From Scatavimonas merdigallinarum (lineage in GTDB: Bacteria > Bacillota > Clostridia > Oscillospirales > Acutalibacteraceae), in the NCBI GenBank assembly GCA_018713055.1, contig DVFW01000026.1, positions 1 through 64,000 of the forward strand: a stretch of 64,000 nt of DNA, in the 5' to 3' direction. The position numbers and the translations under genes were made by a program. Below the pieces are notes generated by a model, which saw only the letters and a program-made list of their open reading frames with translations, did not search any database and was not told where the DNA came from. Positions 34,732 through 43,182 of the stretch are shown here, in pieces (the stretch's first letter is position 1; the number at the start of each line of letters is the position of its first letter).

Positions 34732-37395
34732 TTATACAATATAGGATAGGTCAAACTCGTAGGTGCCATAGCCGTAATGCCCCTTATCGTTTTGAACAGA
34801 CTTATCGCAATAATACCCCATATTGTTGGAAGCGGATGAGATAGGAATATCCTGTGTTTGCTGTCCGTTGCCATTGTTGAAAATAATATTGTCATACTGA
34901 TTTAAATTAAGCTCTATTTTATAGATTGTTTCCCCGAAACTGTTTTTTCCAACGGGAGACATTTCCTGGCCGGGCCACTGTGCGTTTTCGCTGCTGCTGT
35001 CTGTTTGCCAGGTATACATATAAACCTTATCCCAGTTTACACCATTGGAAAAATAAAGCGTTACCGTATCTGCTGCAGTAGGTGCGGTGGGTTCTGGTTC
35101 GGTCGGTTCTGGTTCTGTAGGTTGCGGGTCGGTCGGCGAGGAAGTGTTAAATACCTTGCCAATGTCCTCGATCGAACTCTGTTTTGCAATATATTTTTGA
35201 ATTTCCATTATATCAACAATAGTCGTCTGGCCGTTTCTGTCCACATCTGCGGCAATGAGCTGTAAATCGGTAAAGTCGATGACGTAAGCCAGATATCTTT
35301 GAATTTCCAGAACGTCCTCCAAAGTAACATTGTCATCAAAAGTAACGTCGCCAAGCATATATCTTTCGCCTACCGGATCAGTCGGTTCCGGGTCGGTTGG
35401 CTGTGGGTCGGTGGGATTGGAATCCGTATACGCCTGCCATTGCCCGTCCTGATAAATCATGGAACTGCCATTGAGCACCATACCGGGCTCATCCTGTGCG
35501 GGGATTTGTGGGCCGGAGCTGCCTGCGGTAAAGAGAACGTTGCTGTTTTCCAGTTCGTCGGGAACCTGATATTCATAAAGGCCGTCGCTGTTTTTTGCCA
35601 TGGCAACGCCAGGCCACGCTGCATTTTCCACAACGGTGGCGCCGCTGTCGTTATACATGTAGCAATATACGTTGCTCCAATTTGTCTGGCTGTTGTCAAA
35701 ATATACATAGGTGGTGGTGTTTAAAACTTTTGTAAACGTGTAGGTAACGTCTGTTGTTGTTTTCCCGTCTGTTGCCGTAAGTTTTACGCGGATGGACGTT
35801 CCCACCGGGACGCCTGCTCCAATTGTAATTTGCGTGGTATCCGTATAGGTCTTTATCTGGCCATTATCGATTTGATATGTGCCGGAGGTTGCATTGGTAA
35901 GGCCCAGGGTGAGTGTAAGCGTTTCTGTTTTAAAATTACCGCCCTGCCTGGAGATTGTATTTTGCGGTTCTGTTACGGCGTTATATACGACCGCTATGCC
36001 GTCGCTTCCAACTGTTCCGCTGATTGTGCCGTTTGCTACGGTAAACGTGTTACCGGTTATCTGGTCTGTATAAGTGCCCGAAGCCATCTTATTTGCCTTT
36101 AAGCTGACAGAACCGCCGCCATCCAGCTTGGAAATAACGACCCCGGTTGTCCCGCGCTCGTTATAGGCGACGCTGCCGTTGGAAGAAAGGTATTCGCTTT
36201 GCCCGGCAAAGTAGTTATGGAATTTATTAACCTCTGTGACGGATTTATCCTTCCAGGTTGTGTCTGTGCTGGCGTCTCCCATCTTTGCAGCGGGGCGCGC
36301 AAAAAACAGCGCAGTTGCACCGTTGCGGGAGCCTACCATCGCCCAGGCTTGCTTAATTTTTGTATTGGAAATGCCGGCTGTGTTACCGGAACTGCCCATG
36401 TAAGTGTCGTGAGATTCCGCCCAGAGAACCACCTTGTTTGCCGCAGCGCCGGTGCTGTAATGCGAAGCAGCCGCGCCGGAGGCGTTGCCGCTGTTTACAT
36501 TGGCAAGAATTTCGTCACCGGTGTAGTTGTCGGTTACGCTCATATATTGCGTGTAATTGGAAATGGCAGTAGCCGCGGTGTTCAGGATTTCCCCATAATA
36601 GAAAATATCTTTGCCGCCTGCATGGCTTTTGGAGCCGTTGATCACGGTTGGCCAAAATTGACTGCCGCAGCCGCTGTCGTTTGGCAGCTCGATATGCTTG
36701 GCTGCGTCAAACCGGAAGCCGTCTGCCCCCAGGTCGATACAGGTGTTCAGAAGACTTAAAATCATCTGCTGAACCTCGCTGTTTCCTGTGTTCAGGTCCG
36801 GCTGGCTGATGGAGCCCTGTGTCATGTCATAACGGCTGCCGTCGTTTGCCCAGATGTTGTTGATATGCCAGTAGCTGTCGTTGTTGCGGATGTTTGCGTC
36901 AATCTGCGGGGAACGGTTGCCTGCATTGTTGCCGGAGCCACCGGTGTCTGCCATGTGGTTTGCAACAATATCCACAATAACTTTTACACCGTATTTTTCG
37001 GCTTCGTCGCACATGGCCTTAAATTCGGCTTTTGTGCCCAGCCAGGTGTTGCCGTCGCTGAAACTTAGGGATGTGGGCTGGTACAGCTTCCACCACTGGC
37101 CTTTTACGTCTGTGTAGCTTGCGCTGTAGTCTTTTGGCCTTTGCACAGGGGACGTTTGCACGCTGCTGTAGCCAGCCTGCGCAATGGCCTGCATGTTGGC
37201 CTTAATGTTGTTGTAAGACCAGTTCCAGGCATGCAAAATTACGCCGTCCTGGGCTTTTTCCACAAGACCGTAGTCCGCTGCTGCGGTTGCTTCTGCTTGC
37301 TCCGGCGCCGCAGACACCGTTACAGCAGGAAGTGCGAACATGGCAATTGCCATGCACAGGGTAAGGATTAAACTGGTTGTTTTTTTTAAAATCAT
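34732..37395 (-). CDS. Secreted GH13 alpha-amylase with CBM26 modules and dockerin (Amy-1)
   Basis: 887 residues. Signal peptide 1-29. GH13 domain about 38-460 with nucleophile D230 (GFRFDAAKHIE), acid/base E269 (YYGEILN) and D330 (WAESHDTY); calcium and substrate-site blocks such as VIVDIVANHM are present. A small beta-domain (about 480-560) follows, then a CBM26 (VYFDNSQTNWSNVYCYMYND ... AAWPG), a PTDPQPTDPEPTDP linker and a type I dockerin (about 665-740: DVTFDDNVTLEDVLEIQRYL and DVDRNGQTTIVDIMEIQKYI). A second Pro/Thr linker and a C-terminal starch-binding-like domain (775-887) end the protein. A dockerin in the middle rather than at the end is notable. It should act in an amylosome-type complex. 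Confidence 0.93.
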   Translation of the reverse strand: MILKKTTSLILTLCMAIAMFALPAVTVSAAPEQAEATAAADYGLVEKAQDGVILHAWNWSYNNIKANMQAIAQAGYSSVQTSPVQRPKDYSASYTDVKGQWWKLYQPTSLSFSDGNTWLGTKAEFKAMCDEAEKYGVKVIVDIVANHMADTGGSGNNAGNRSPQIDANIRNNDSYWHINNIWANDGSRYDMTQGSISQPDLNTGNSEVQQMILSLLNTCIDLGADGFRFDAAKHIELPNDSGCGSQFWPTVINGSKSHAGGKDIFYYGEILNTAATAISNYTQYMSVTDNYTGDEILANVNSGNASGAAASHYSTGAAANKVVLWAESHDTYMGSSGNTAGISNTKIKQAWAMVGSRNGATALFFARPAAKMGDASTDTTWKDKSVTEVNKFHNYFAGQSEYLSSNGSVAYNERGTTGVVISKLDGGGSVSLKANKMASGTYTDQITGNTFTVANGTISGTVGSDGIAVVYNAVTEPQNTISRQGGNFKTETLTLTLGLTNATSGTYQIDNGQIKTYTDTTQITIGAGVPVGTSIRVKLTATDGKTTTDVTYTFTKVLNTTTYVYFDNSQTNWSNVYCYMYNDSGATVVENAAWPGVAMAKNSDGLYEYQVPDELENSNVLFTAGSSGPQIPAQDEPGMVLNGSSMIYQDGQWQAYTDSNPTDPQPTDPEPTDPVGERYMLGDVTFDDNVTLEDVLEIQRYLAYVIDFTDLQLIAADVDRNGQTTIVDIMEIQKYIAKQSSIEDIGKVFNTSSPTDPQPTEPEPTEPEPTAPTAADTVTLYFSNGVNWDKVYMYTWQTDSSSENAQWPGQEMSPVGKNSFGETIYKIELNLNQYDNIIFNNGNGQQTQDIPISSASNNMGYYCDKSVQNDKGHYGYGTYEFDLSYIV

Positions 37396-37400
37396 CGCTA

Positions 37401-37429
37401 TTCCTCCATTATTTCAAGATAATCCTTAT
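37401..37429 (-). repeat. Conserved 5' leader, Amy-1 copy
   Basis: On the reverse strand ATAAGGATTATCTTGAAATA continues into the ATGGAGGAA ribosome binding site of Amy-1. The same leader with one extra T precedes Amy-2 (40746-40775), although the sequences outside differ. It lies at the very start of the predicted transcript. Confidence 0.7.
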
Positions 37430-37434
37430 GGAAA

Positions 37435-37464
37435 AGTATACCATGAGGAGGGATTCGTTTTCAA
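37435..37464 (-). promoter_or_regulatory. Promoter of Amy-1
   Basis: Reverse strand: -35 TTGAAA (plus 37459-37464), 18-bp spacer, -10 TATACT (plus 37435-37440). The transcript would start within a few bases of the conserved leader. Confidence 0.65.
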
Positions 37465-37533
37465 CTGCGCATATATGACAAAGATTTTGTATTTTTTCGT
37501 TACATATCCCTATTTTTTAGCCGGATAAAAAAC

Positions 37534-37557
37534 TCCCGCCTGCATTTGCAGGCGGGA
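37534..37557 (-). terminator. Terminator of Amy-2
   Basis: TCCCGCCTGCA (37534-37544) pairs perfectly with TGCAGGCGGGA (37547-37557); on the reverse strand GTTTTTTATCC follows. It separates Amy-2 from Amy-1 transcription. Confidence 0.85.
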
Positions 37558-37586
37558 AGCCAATAAAGTGTAACTGCTGTTCTTTG

Positions 37587-37604
37587 AAGATAAGGATTTA
37601 TCTT
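37587..37604. repeat. Palindromic copy of the amylase leader core
   Basis: AAGATAA/TTATCTT with a GGAT loop. The 16 bases ATAAGGATTTATCTTG at 37590-37605 are identical to the Amy-2 leader core but lie on the opposite strand, in the 3' region of Amy-2. Confidence 0.55.
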
Positions 37605-37674
37605 GGCGATTTGTTGCTTTTTATTAGATTATCTTGCCGGGATGAAGTTTGCAGTATGCGTGCTGAAAAATTGT

Positions 37675-40600
37675 TTAACCAAAGATTTTTCCGATTTGAT
37701 AGTCTGTAGTAATTCTTGACAGATGCTGCTGGATTGTGAGGATATCAACCAGATTGACTTCTCCATTTCCGTCGACGTCGCCCCCCAGAATCTGCAACGG
37801 CGTAAACTGCGTTTTATTTGAAAGATACAGCTGCATATATAGAACGTCGTCCAGCGTAACTTTTAAATCACCGTTGCTGTCGCCAAGCATATATTTTTCT
37901 CCGTCCGGCGCGGTAGGGGTGGTGGGCTTTGTCGGATCGGGATTTTTATATTCTGTCCACTCCCCGTCCCGGTAAATCATGGAAGCGCCGGAAAGCTGCA
38001 TACCGGGCTCTTCCTGCCCGGGAACTTGCGGGCCGTCCATACCGGCGGTAAACAGGACATAGCAGTTGTCTTCAAATTCTTCGGGAACCTCGTAGCTGTA
38101 AAGACTGCCGCTTTCCTTTGTCATCAGCACACCGGGCCACGGGGCGTTTTTGGGAACTGTATCGTCGTCTTCTACCGCGCCGATATCCTGATAAAGATAG
38201 CAGTATACTTCGTCCCAACCGGTCTGGCTGTTATCATAAAATATATAAGTACCGGAAGAGGGAAGCGGGGGATTTGTCGGATCGTCTTCATCGTCCGGGT
38301 CTGTGGGCGCGGTGGGTTTTGTTGGACCGGGATTTTTATATTCCGTCCACTTGCCATTCTGATAAATCATGGAAGTGCCGGAAAGCTGCATGCCGGGCTC
38401 TTCCTGCCCGGGAACTTGCGGGCCGTCCATACCGGCGGTAAACAGGACATAGCAGTTGTCTTCAAATTCTTCGGGAACCTCGTAGCTGTAAAGATTGCCG
38501 CTTTCTTTTGTCATCAGTTCGCCTGGCCATGCGGCGTTTTCCGGAACTGCCGTGCCGGAAGAAAGAACCTTTGCGGTTATGGACATTGTATTGGTGGCCA
38601 TAGCGGAAGCATCCCAGGCGTTTGCATTGTATTTGCCGTCCGTTTGAGAGCCGTCGAGCCAATAGCCCTCAACGCCAAGAGAAAGATCAACCGTCTGTGT
38701 GCTGCCGTTGTTAAATACGACGCTGGTTGCGCCGGAGGGAATATCTATTTGATAGTTGCCCTTGCCTTCAAAATTGCTTTCATACCAGGTCATGCCGGTG
38801 CCCGGCCATTCTGCGCCGCAGGTGCCGTTTTCGTTAAAGAAATAAGCGTTGACGCTGCCCCAGCCAAGACTGTCTGTAAATTTAATGGTGCCGGAGAAAT
38901 TGTCGCCGTCGGACTCCCCGCTGGAGTCCCCGCCGTCAATATTGTCTTCGCCGCTGATACCGGTATCTTTATAGATATAGCAGTAAACCTGGCTCCAGCC
39001 CTTTTGGCTGTTGTCAAAATATACGCAGGTGACGGCGTTGGGGTCTTTTTTAAAGAATGTGTAGGTTTCTTCCGTTGTGGTTGTACCGTCTGTGGCCGTG
39101 ACCTTCAGCGTAATTTCTGTATTGACCGGAAGGCCTTTGCCAATGGTGATGGTTGTATCGCTGCGGTATGTTTGAACAGCGCCGTTGCCAATTTGATAGG
39201 TACCGGAGGTAGCGTTGGAAAGTCCAAGATTTACCTTGAGTGTATCTGTGCGAAACGTAAATTTTCCGTCTTGCGGATTTACCGTATTTTTAGGCTCTGT
39301 AACCGCATTGTATACAACGGCAATACCTGTGCTTCCAATTTGTCCTTTGATCTGCCCGCCTGAAACGGTAAACGTGTTGCCGGAAACCTGGTCTGTATAT
39401 GTGCCGTCCTGCATTTTATTGGCTTTTACGTTTACAGAGGCGGCGTTACCGCCTACGTTTACCAAAACAACGCCGCTTGTACCGCGCTCATTATAGGCGA
39501 TGCTGCCGCTCGAGGCCAGATATTCGGATTCTCCGCTGAAATAGTTGTGGAACTGGTTGACAGCGGCGACCTCTTTGCTTTTCCACTGAGTGGATTCAAT
39601 ATTCCCAAGCGTGCCGCCACGGTATCCTCTTGAGCGTGCAAAATAAAGCGCCGTGGCGCCGTTGCGGGAGCCTACCATAGCCCAGGCCTTGTTAATATTT
39701 GCGTCGCTTACACCGGTTGACTCTCTTGATTCGTTGGAATATGTATCGTGTGATTCGGCCCACAAGACAATTTTGTTTGCGGCCTGCCCCGTATTATAAT
39801 GCGGGGTTGCCGCGCCGGAGGCATTACCGCCTGCCACAGCGTTGCGAATATTATTGCCGGTTGTATTGTCTGTGATGTTTATATATTTTGTATAGGAACC
39901 ATAGCTGCGGCCGTTGCCGGGGGTGTTGAGGATTTCACCGTAATTGTACAGCTCATCGTAGGTTCCCCTTGCGGCGTAATATGATTTTGCAGCATTGATT
40001 ACGTTCGGCCAGAACTGGCTGCCGTTTGCGCCGTCGTCCGGCGTTTCAATATGTTTTGCGGCGTCCCACCGGAAGCCGTCGGCACCGTTGTCTATACATT
40101 CCTTAAGAAAAGAAATAACTCTGTTTTGCACTCTGCTATCCTCTGTCCGGAGGTCGGGCATGCCGATCTGGCCTTTCACTACGTTATAGGCGTTTCCATC
40201 ATTTTGATTTCCTTCGTTGTGAAACAGCCAGTTGTTTGCAATTTCCGGCTCATACTGGTATGCCCTGTCGCAAAGGTTCGTCCAGTCGGTTTTGTTTCCA
40301 AGATGGTTTGCGACAACGTCCACAATAATGCGGATTCCGTATTTATGGGCTTCGTCGCACATTGCTTTAAAGTCTGCTTTATTGCCAAGTGCGCTTCCGC
40401 CGGTGTTGTCAATGGTAAAGCCGGCCGGTTGGTAAAATACCCACCAGTTTCCAACGCTTACATTTTTTGTGTTTTCCTTGGCAATCTGAACAGGCGACGT
40501 CTGGATTGCGGTGTAGCCGCTTTCCGCAATCGTTTTCATCTGCGCTTTGATGTTGTTGAACGACCAGTTCCAGGCGTGCAGTATGACGCCTTCCTGAACG

Positions 40601-40740
40601 CTGTCTGCAAGGCCGTAATCTGCAGCAGCGGCGGACTCTGTGTACTCCACCGCTGCGTTTACCGGCACAGCAGGGAGCACAAAGATGCTGACTGCCATGC
40701 AAAGCGTGACAATCAGACTAAGGGTTTTTTTCAAAATCAT
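37675..40740 (-). CDS. Secreted GH13 alpha-amylase with nested CBM26 modules and dockerin (Amy-2)
   Basis: 1021 residues from the third of three clustered ATGs (40740), which has GGAGGA at the same distance as in Amy-1. Signal peptide about 1-28. GH13 domain about 38-470 with nucleophile D226 (GFRWDAAKHIE), YNYGEILN and WAESHDTY. Next a beta-domain, then a CBM26 (from VYFDNSQKGWSQVYCYIYKD) that is split after residue 594 by a 135-residue insert (595-729) carrying another starch-binding-like domain. The CBM26 resumes at TAVPENAAWPGELMTKE. A second CBM26 (about 831-938) and a C-terminal type I dockerin (947-1018, DSNGDLKVTLDDVLYMQLYL and DVDGNGEVNLVDILTIQQHL) complete it. The parts resemble Amy-1, so the genes are paralogues. 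Confidence 0.93.
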   Translation of the reverse strand: MILKKTLSLIVTLCMAVSIFVLPAVPVNAAVEYTESAAAADYGLADSVQEGVILHAWNWSFNNIKAQMKTIAESGYTAIQTSPVQIAKENTKNVSVGNWWVFYQPAGFTIDNTGGSALGNKADFKAMCDEAHKYGIRIIVDVVANHLGNKTDWTNLCDRAYQYEPEIANNWLFHNEGNQNDGNAYNVVKGQIGMPDLRTEDSRVQNRVISFLKECIDNGADGFRWDAAKHIETPDDGANGSQFWPNVINAAKSYYAARGTYDELYNYGEILNTPGNGRSYGSYTKYINITDNTTGNNIRNAVAGGNASGAATPHYNTGQAANKIVLWAESHDTYSNESRESTGVSDANINKAWAMVGSRNGATALYFARSRGYRGGTLGNIESTQWKSKEVAAVNQFHNYFSGESEYLASSGSIAYNERGTSGVVLVNVGGNAASVNVKANKMQDGTYTDQVSGNTFTVSGGQIKGQIGSTGIAVVYNAVTEPKNTVNPQDGKFTFRTDTLKVNLGLSNATSGTYQIGNGAVQTYRSDTTITIGKGLPVNTEITLKVTATDGTTTTEETYTFFKKDPNAVTCVYFDNSQKGWSQVYCYIYKDTGISGEDNIDGGDSSGESDGDNFSGTIKFTDSLGWGSVNAYFFNENGTCGAEWPGTGMTWYESNFEGKGNYQIDIPSGATSVVFNNGSTQTVDLSLGVEGYWLDGSQTDGKYNANAWDASAMATNTMSITAKVLSSGTAVPENAAWPGELMTKESGNLYSYEVPEEFEDNCYVLFTAGMDGPQVPGQEEPGMQLSGTSMIYQNGKWTEYKNPGPTKPTAPTDPDDEDDPTNPPLPSSGTYIFYDNSQTGWDEVYCYLYQDIGAVEDDDTVPKNAPWPGVLMTKESGSLYSYEVPEEFEDNCYVLFTAGMDGPQVPGQEEPGMQLSGASMIYRDGEWTEYKNPDPTKPTTPTAPDGEKYMLGDSNGDLKVTLDDVLYMQLYLSNKTQFTPLQILGGDVDGNGEVNLVDILTIQQHLSRITTDYQIGKIFG
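38003..38104. repeat. 102-bp direct repeat inside Amy-2, copy 1
   Basis: Identical over 102 bp to 38393-38494, offset exactly 390 bp (130 codons). It encodes the same part of two consecutive CBM26 modules (YEVPEEFEDN ... GQEEPG), showing a recent in-frame module duplication or gene conversion. Confidence 0.85.
38393..38494. repeat. 102-bp direct repeat inside Amy-2, copy 2
   Basis: Partner of 38003-38104; lies in the second half of the interrupted CBM26. Confidence 0.85.
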
Positions 40741-40745
40741 CATCA

Positions 40746-40775
40746 TTCCTCCATTATTTCAAGATAAATCCTTAT
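40746..40775 (-). repeat. Conserved 5' leader, Amy-2 copy
   Basis: Reverse strand ATAAGGATTTATCTTGAAAT continuing to AATGGAGGAA; matches the Amy-1 leader at 37401-37429 except for one inserted T. A -10-like TATTCT (plus 40780-40785) with weak -35 TTTAAA (plus 40803-40808) lies just upstream. Confidence 0.7.
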
Positions 40776-40978
40776 TTCAAGAATAGCACTTTTTATTTTG
40801 TATTTAAATTGATTAAATTTACAAACTTTTTTATTTTTATTAGTAAAAATTAACATAACTTATTGTGTGAATATATTTTATTGTGCTTAATAAAACAAAA
40901 ATAAACAAATTTCTTTGTATTTATATAATTTTTGCTTAGGGAAAGTGGAAGCAAAAAAATTATTTTTGTAAAAAAAAA
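40776..40978. other. AT-rich promoter region upstream of Amy-2
   Basis: About 200 bp of A/T-rich sequence between Amy-2 and the terminator of the DUF4130 gene. Apart from the weak TTTAAA/TATTCT promoter I see no distinct element or gene. Confidence 0.5.
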
Positions 40979-41000
40979 CGTTCCAGCTTTGGCTGGAACG
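40979..41000 (-). terminator. Terminator of the rSAM-DUF4130 operon
   Basis: CGTTCCAGC (40979-40987) pairs with GCTGGAACG (40992-41000); on the reverse strand a run of nine T follows. Confidence 0.88.
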
Positions 41001-41047
41001 CATAAAACGATACAATAAAAAATGTTTATGAAATAGATTGTTTAAAA

Positions 41048-41869
41048 TTAAACCATTTTAAACAAGGCGTTGGACTGATTGTCAGCGTCGCTGTTGTTCG
41101 CACGTTGTTTTCTCCTGTGGCAGAATTCGGTCATTACATCCCAATAGCGTTTGGGCATATGCGTCATGCGGCATTTGGGATTATACCGTTCCTTTATAGC
41201 AATGGTATCGTAATATTCACACCACAGGTCGCGGTATAGCTGTTCTTCCTCGTCCGGCGCTTCCATTACAAAAGAGTCGACCGGCACAATGGCCGCCTGT
41301 CCGGGCCGGTAAACCAGCGCCATACCATGCGTTGCATCGTAGATCAGGAAGGCTTCTCCGGAGTACCGGTCTATAAAATGCGGTGCAATAAGCGGAAGCA
41401 CCTGGTTGCGCGGCCGGATTACGCTTGCCATGATTTGTCCGGATGCGGAGAAACGGATAAACTGCTTGTATCTGTGGCTTTCGTTTAACAAATGCTGCTG
41501 GGCTTTGAGTAGGGTGGAGACGGCATCGTCTGCAAGGCGGCGCAGTATATCGGTTCCTGAGGAAAAACCCTGCTGTAAAAATTGAAGCATATAAAGCTCT
41601 TTTTGTTCTAAAAAGCTTAAATAGACGTTTTCCATCAGCCGGAGGGCTTCGCGCGATAGTTTCTGACAGACGCCGCGGCGCACGCGCCTGGCCTTTTTTA
41701 AATCTGTATGGATAGAGCGTACAGAGCCAAGCGTAAGCTGCGGCGCGTACAGCGGATGTATACCAAGCGGGGTTTCCTTTTTCTGGAAGCTTTCAAATAC
41801 GCAGCAGAAAAAACCGTCCAGTGTGCCGTCATATTCATATACTACGTTCCCGCATGCAAACATGCCCAA
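41048..41869 (-). CDS. DUF4130 / TIGR03915-family putative DNA repair protein
   Basis: 273 residues matching the family found next to TIGR03916 radical SAM proteins: N-terminal YEYDGTLDGFFCCVFESFQKKETPLGI, a central LRRLADDAVSTLLKAQQHLLNESHRYKQFIRF block and a C-terminal EERYNPKCRMTHMPKRYWDVMTEF-like end. The fold has been compared to uracil-DNA-glycosylase-type proteins in some annotations, but the activity is unproven. The start overlaps the end of the radical SAM gene by 28 bp, so the two are translationally coupled. The shared promoter carries two LexA-like boxes, supporting a damage-repair role. Confidence 0.88.
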   Translation of the reverse strand: MGMFACGNVVYEYDGTLDGFFCCVFESFQKKETPLGIHPLYAPQLTLGSVRSIHTDLKKARRVRRGVCQKLSREALRLMENVYLSFLEQKELYMLQFLQQGFSSGTDILRRLADDAVSTLLKAQQHLLNESHRYKQFIRFSASGQIMASVIRPRNQVLPLIAPHFIDRYSGEAFLIYDATHGMALVYRPGQAAIVPVDSFVMEAPDEEEQLYRDLWCEYYDTIAIKERYNPKCRMTHMPKRYWDVMTEFCHRRKQRANNSDADNQSNALFKMV

Positions 41870-43158
41870 GCCTCCTCTGTCTCAAAACTGTTTTCAGGGA
41901 ACAGACTGAGCTGTTCATACTGCACAGGCAACCGCCGGCGCGCAAACTCCGGCTCCTGTTGGGAAATAAGGCTGCGCAGAATGCCGTTGTGCGTAACACG
42001 CAGGCCTTCGTTGCATTTGCCTTCTACAGTAATAAAATACTGCGCCCGCTTAAGCACAACCCCCATTTTTTTCAAACCGCTGTAGCTTAAAGGAGCGGCT
42101 TTCCGTGCAGTTATAATCCGTTTGGCGCTTGTAATGCCGATCCCCGGTACGCGCAGCAACTCCTGATACGTCGCGCGTGTTACTTCAACAGGGTAGCGTT
42201 CCATATGGTTAAGCGCCCAGTTGCATTTGGGGTCGACCAACGGGTTTAGGCTTTGATGGCACTCATCAAGCAGTTCGTCTGCCTCAAAGCCGTAATAACG
42301 CAGCAGCCAGTCGGCCTGATAAAGGCGGTGTTCCCGCAAGAGCGGCGGCGGTGTGCCGGCAGCGGGAAGCAGGGGATTGGAAGAAACCGGCATATAGGCG
42401 GAGAAAAATACACGTTTAAGCTGGTATTTCTTATAAAGCGCGCTGCTCAGTTTTAAAATTTGATAATCTGTGTCCGGCGTAGCGCCAATGATCATCTGGG
42501 TGCTTTGCCCGGCCGGAGCAAAGCGCGGCGCATGGCGGTATTGCGCCAGCTCATGTCTGTTTTCACGCAGCCTGCCGCTGATAAAGCCCATAGGGTCTAA
42601 GATGGAGGTTTTGGATTTGTCGGGCGCCAGCAACCGCAGGCTTTTCTGGCTTGGCAGTTCAATATTAACGCTCATACGGTCAACCAGCATCCCCAGCCGG
42701 GTCAGCAGTGCCTGATCTGCACCGGGTATGGCTTTTGCGTGGATGTAACCGTAAAAATGGTGTGTATGCCGCAAAAGTTCAACCGTTTTTATGAGCTGCT
42801 CGCAGGTATAGTCGGGACTCTTTATTACGCCGGAGCTTAAAAACAGGCCTTCTATATAATTGCGCCTGTAAAACTGTATGGTAAGTTCGGCTAATTCGTG
42901 CGGCGTAAAAGCGGCGCGTGGAAGGTCGTTGCTGCGTCGGTTCACGCAGTAAGCACAGTCATAAATACAGATATTGGTCATGAGCACCTTAAGCAGAGAC
43001 ACGCAACGCCCGTCGGCAGAAAAGGTATGACAAATGCCGCAGCCGGCGGCATTGCCTATACCGCGCTTCCCGTTTCTTCTGTCGACCCCGCTGGAGGTAC
43101 AGGCTACGTCGTACTTAGCGCTGTCGGTTAAAATTTTAAGCTTATCGAGCAGTTCCAA
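41842..43158 (-). CDS. Putative DNA modification/repair radical SAM protein (TIGR03916-like)
   Basis: 438 residues from the TTG at 43158, chosen because AGGAGG sits 8 nt upstream and the first residues (ELLDKLKILTDSAKYDVACTSSG) match the family start. The radical SAM cluster motif is CIYDCAYC (three Cys ligating the 4Fe-4S), in LLKVLMTNICIYDCAYCVNRRSND. An HPNE-like and PVSSNPL region follows, then a C-terminal helix-hairpin-helix (ELLRVPGIGITSAKRIITARKAAP) for DNA binding. It presumably performs radical chemistry on DNA with its DUF4130 partner; the substrate lesion is unknown. Confidence 0.9.
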   Translation of the reverse strand: MELLDKLKILTDSAKYDVACTSSGVDRRNGKRGIGNAAGCGICHTFSADGRCVSLLKVLMTNICIYDCAYCVNRRSNDLPRAAFTPHELAELTIQFYRRNYIEGLFLSSGVIKSPDYTCEQLIKTVELLRHTHHFYGYIHAKAIPGADQALLTRLGMLVDRMSVNIELPSQKSLRLLAPDKSKTSILDPMGFISGRLRENRHELAQYRHAPRFAPAGQSTQMIIGATPDTDYQILKLSSALYKKYQLKRVFFSAYMPVSSNPLLPAAGTPPPLLREHRLYQADWLLRYYGFEADELLDECHQSLNPLVDPKCNWALNHMERYPVEVTRATYQELLRVPGIGITSAKRIITARKAAPLSYSGLKKMGVVLKRAQYFITVEGKCNEGLRVTHNGILRSLISQQEPEFARRRLPVQYEQLSLFPENSFETEEAWACLHAGT

Positions 43159-43182
43159 TTTGCATTCCTCCTGACAGGGTTC

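Noticed and set aside
38026..39363. 445-residue forward frame opposite Amy-2
   Set aside because: Antisense to clear CBM26 and linker sequences, no ribosome binding site and no domain; GC-biased mirror frame.
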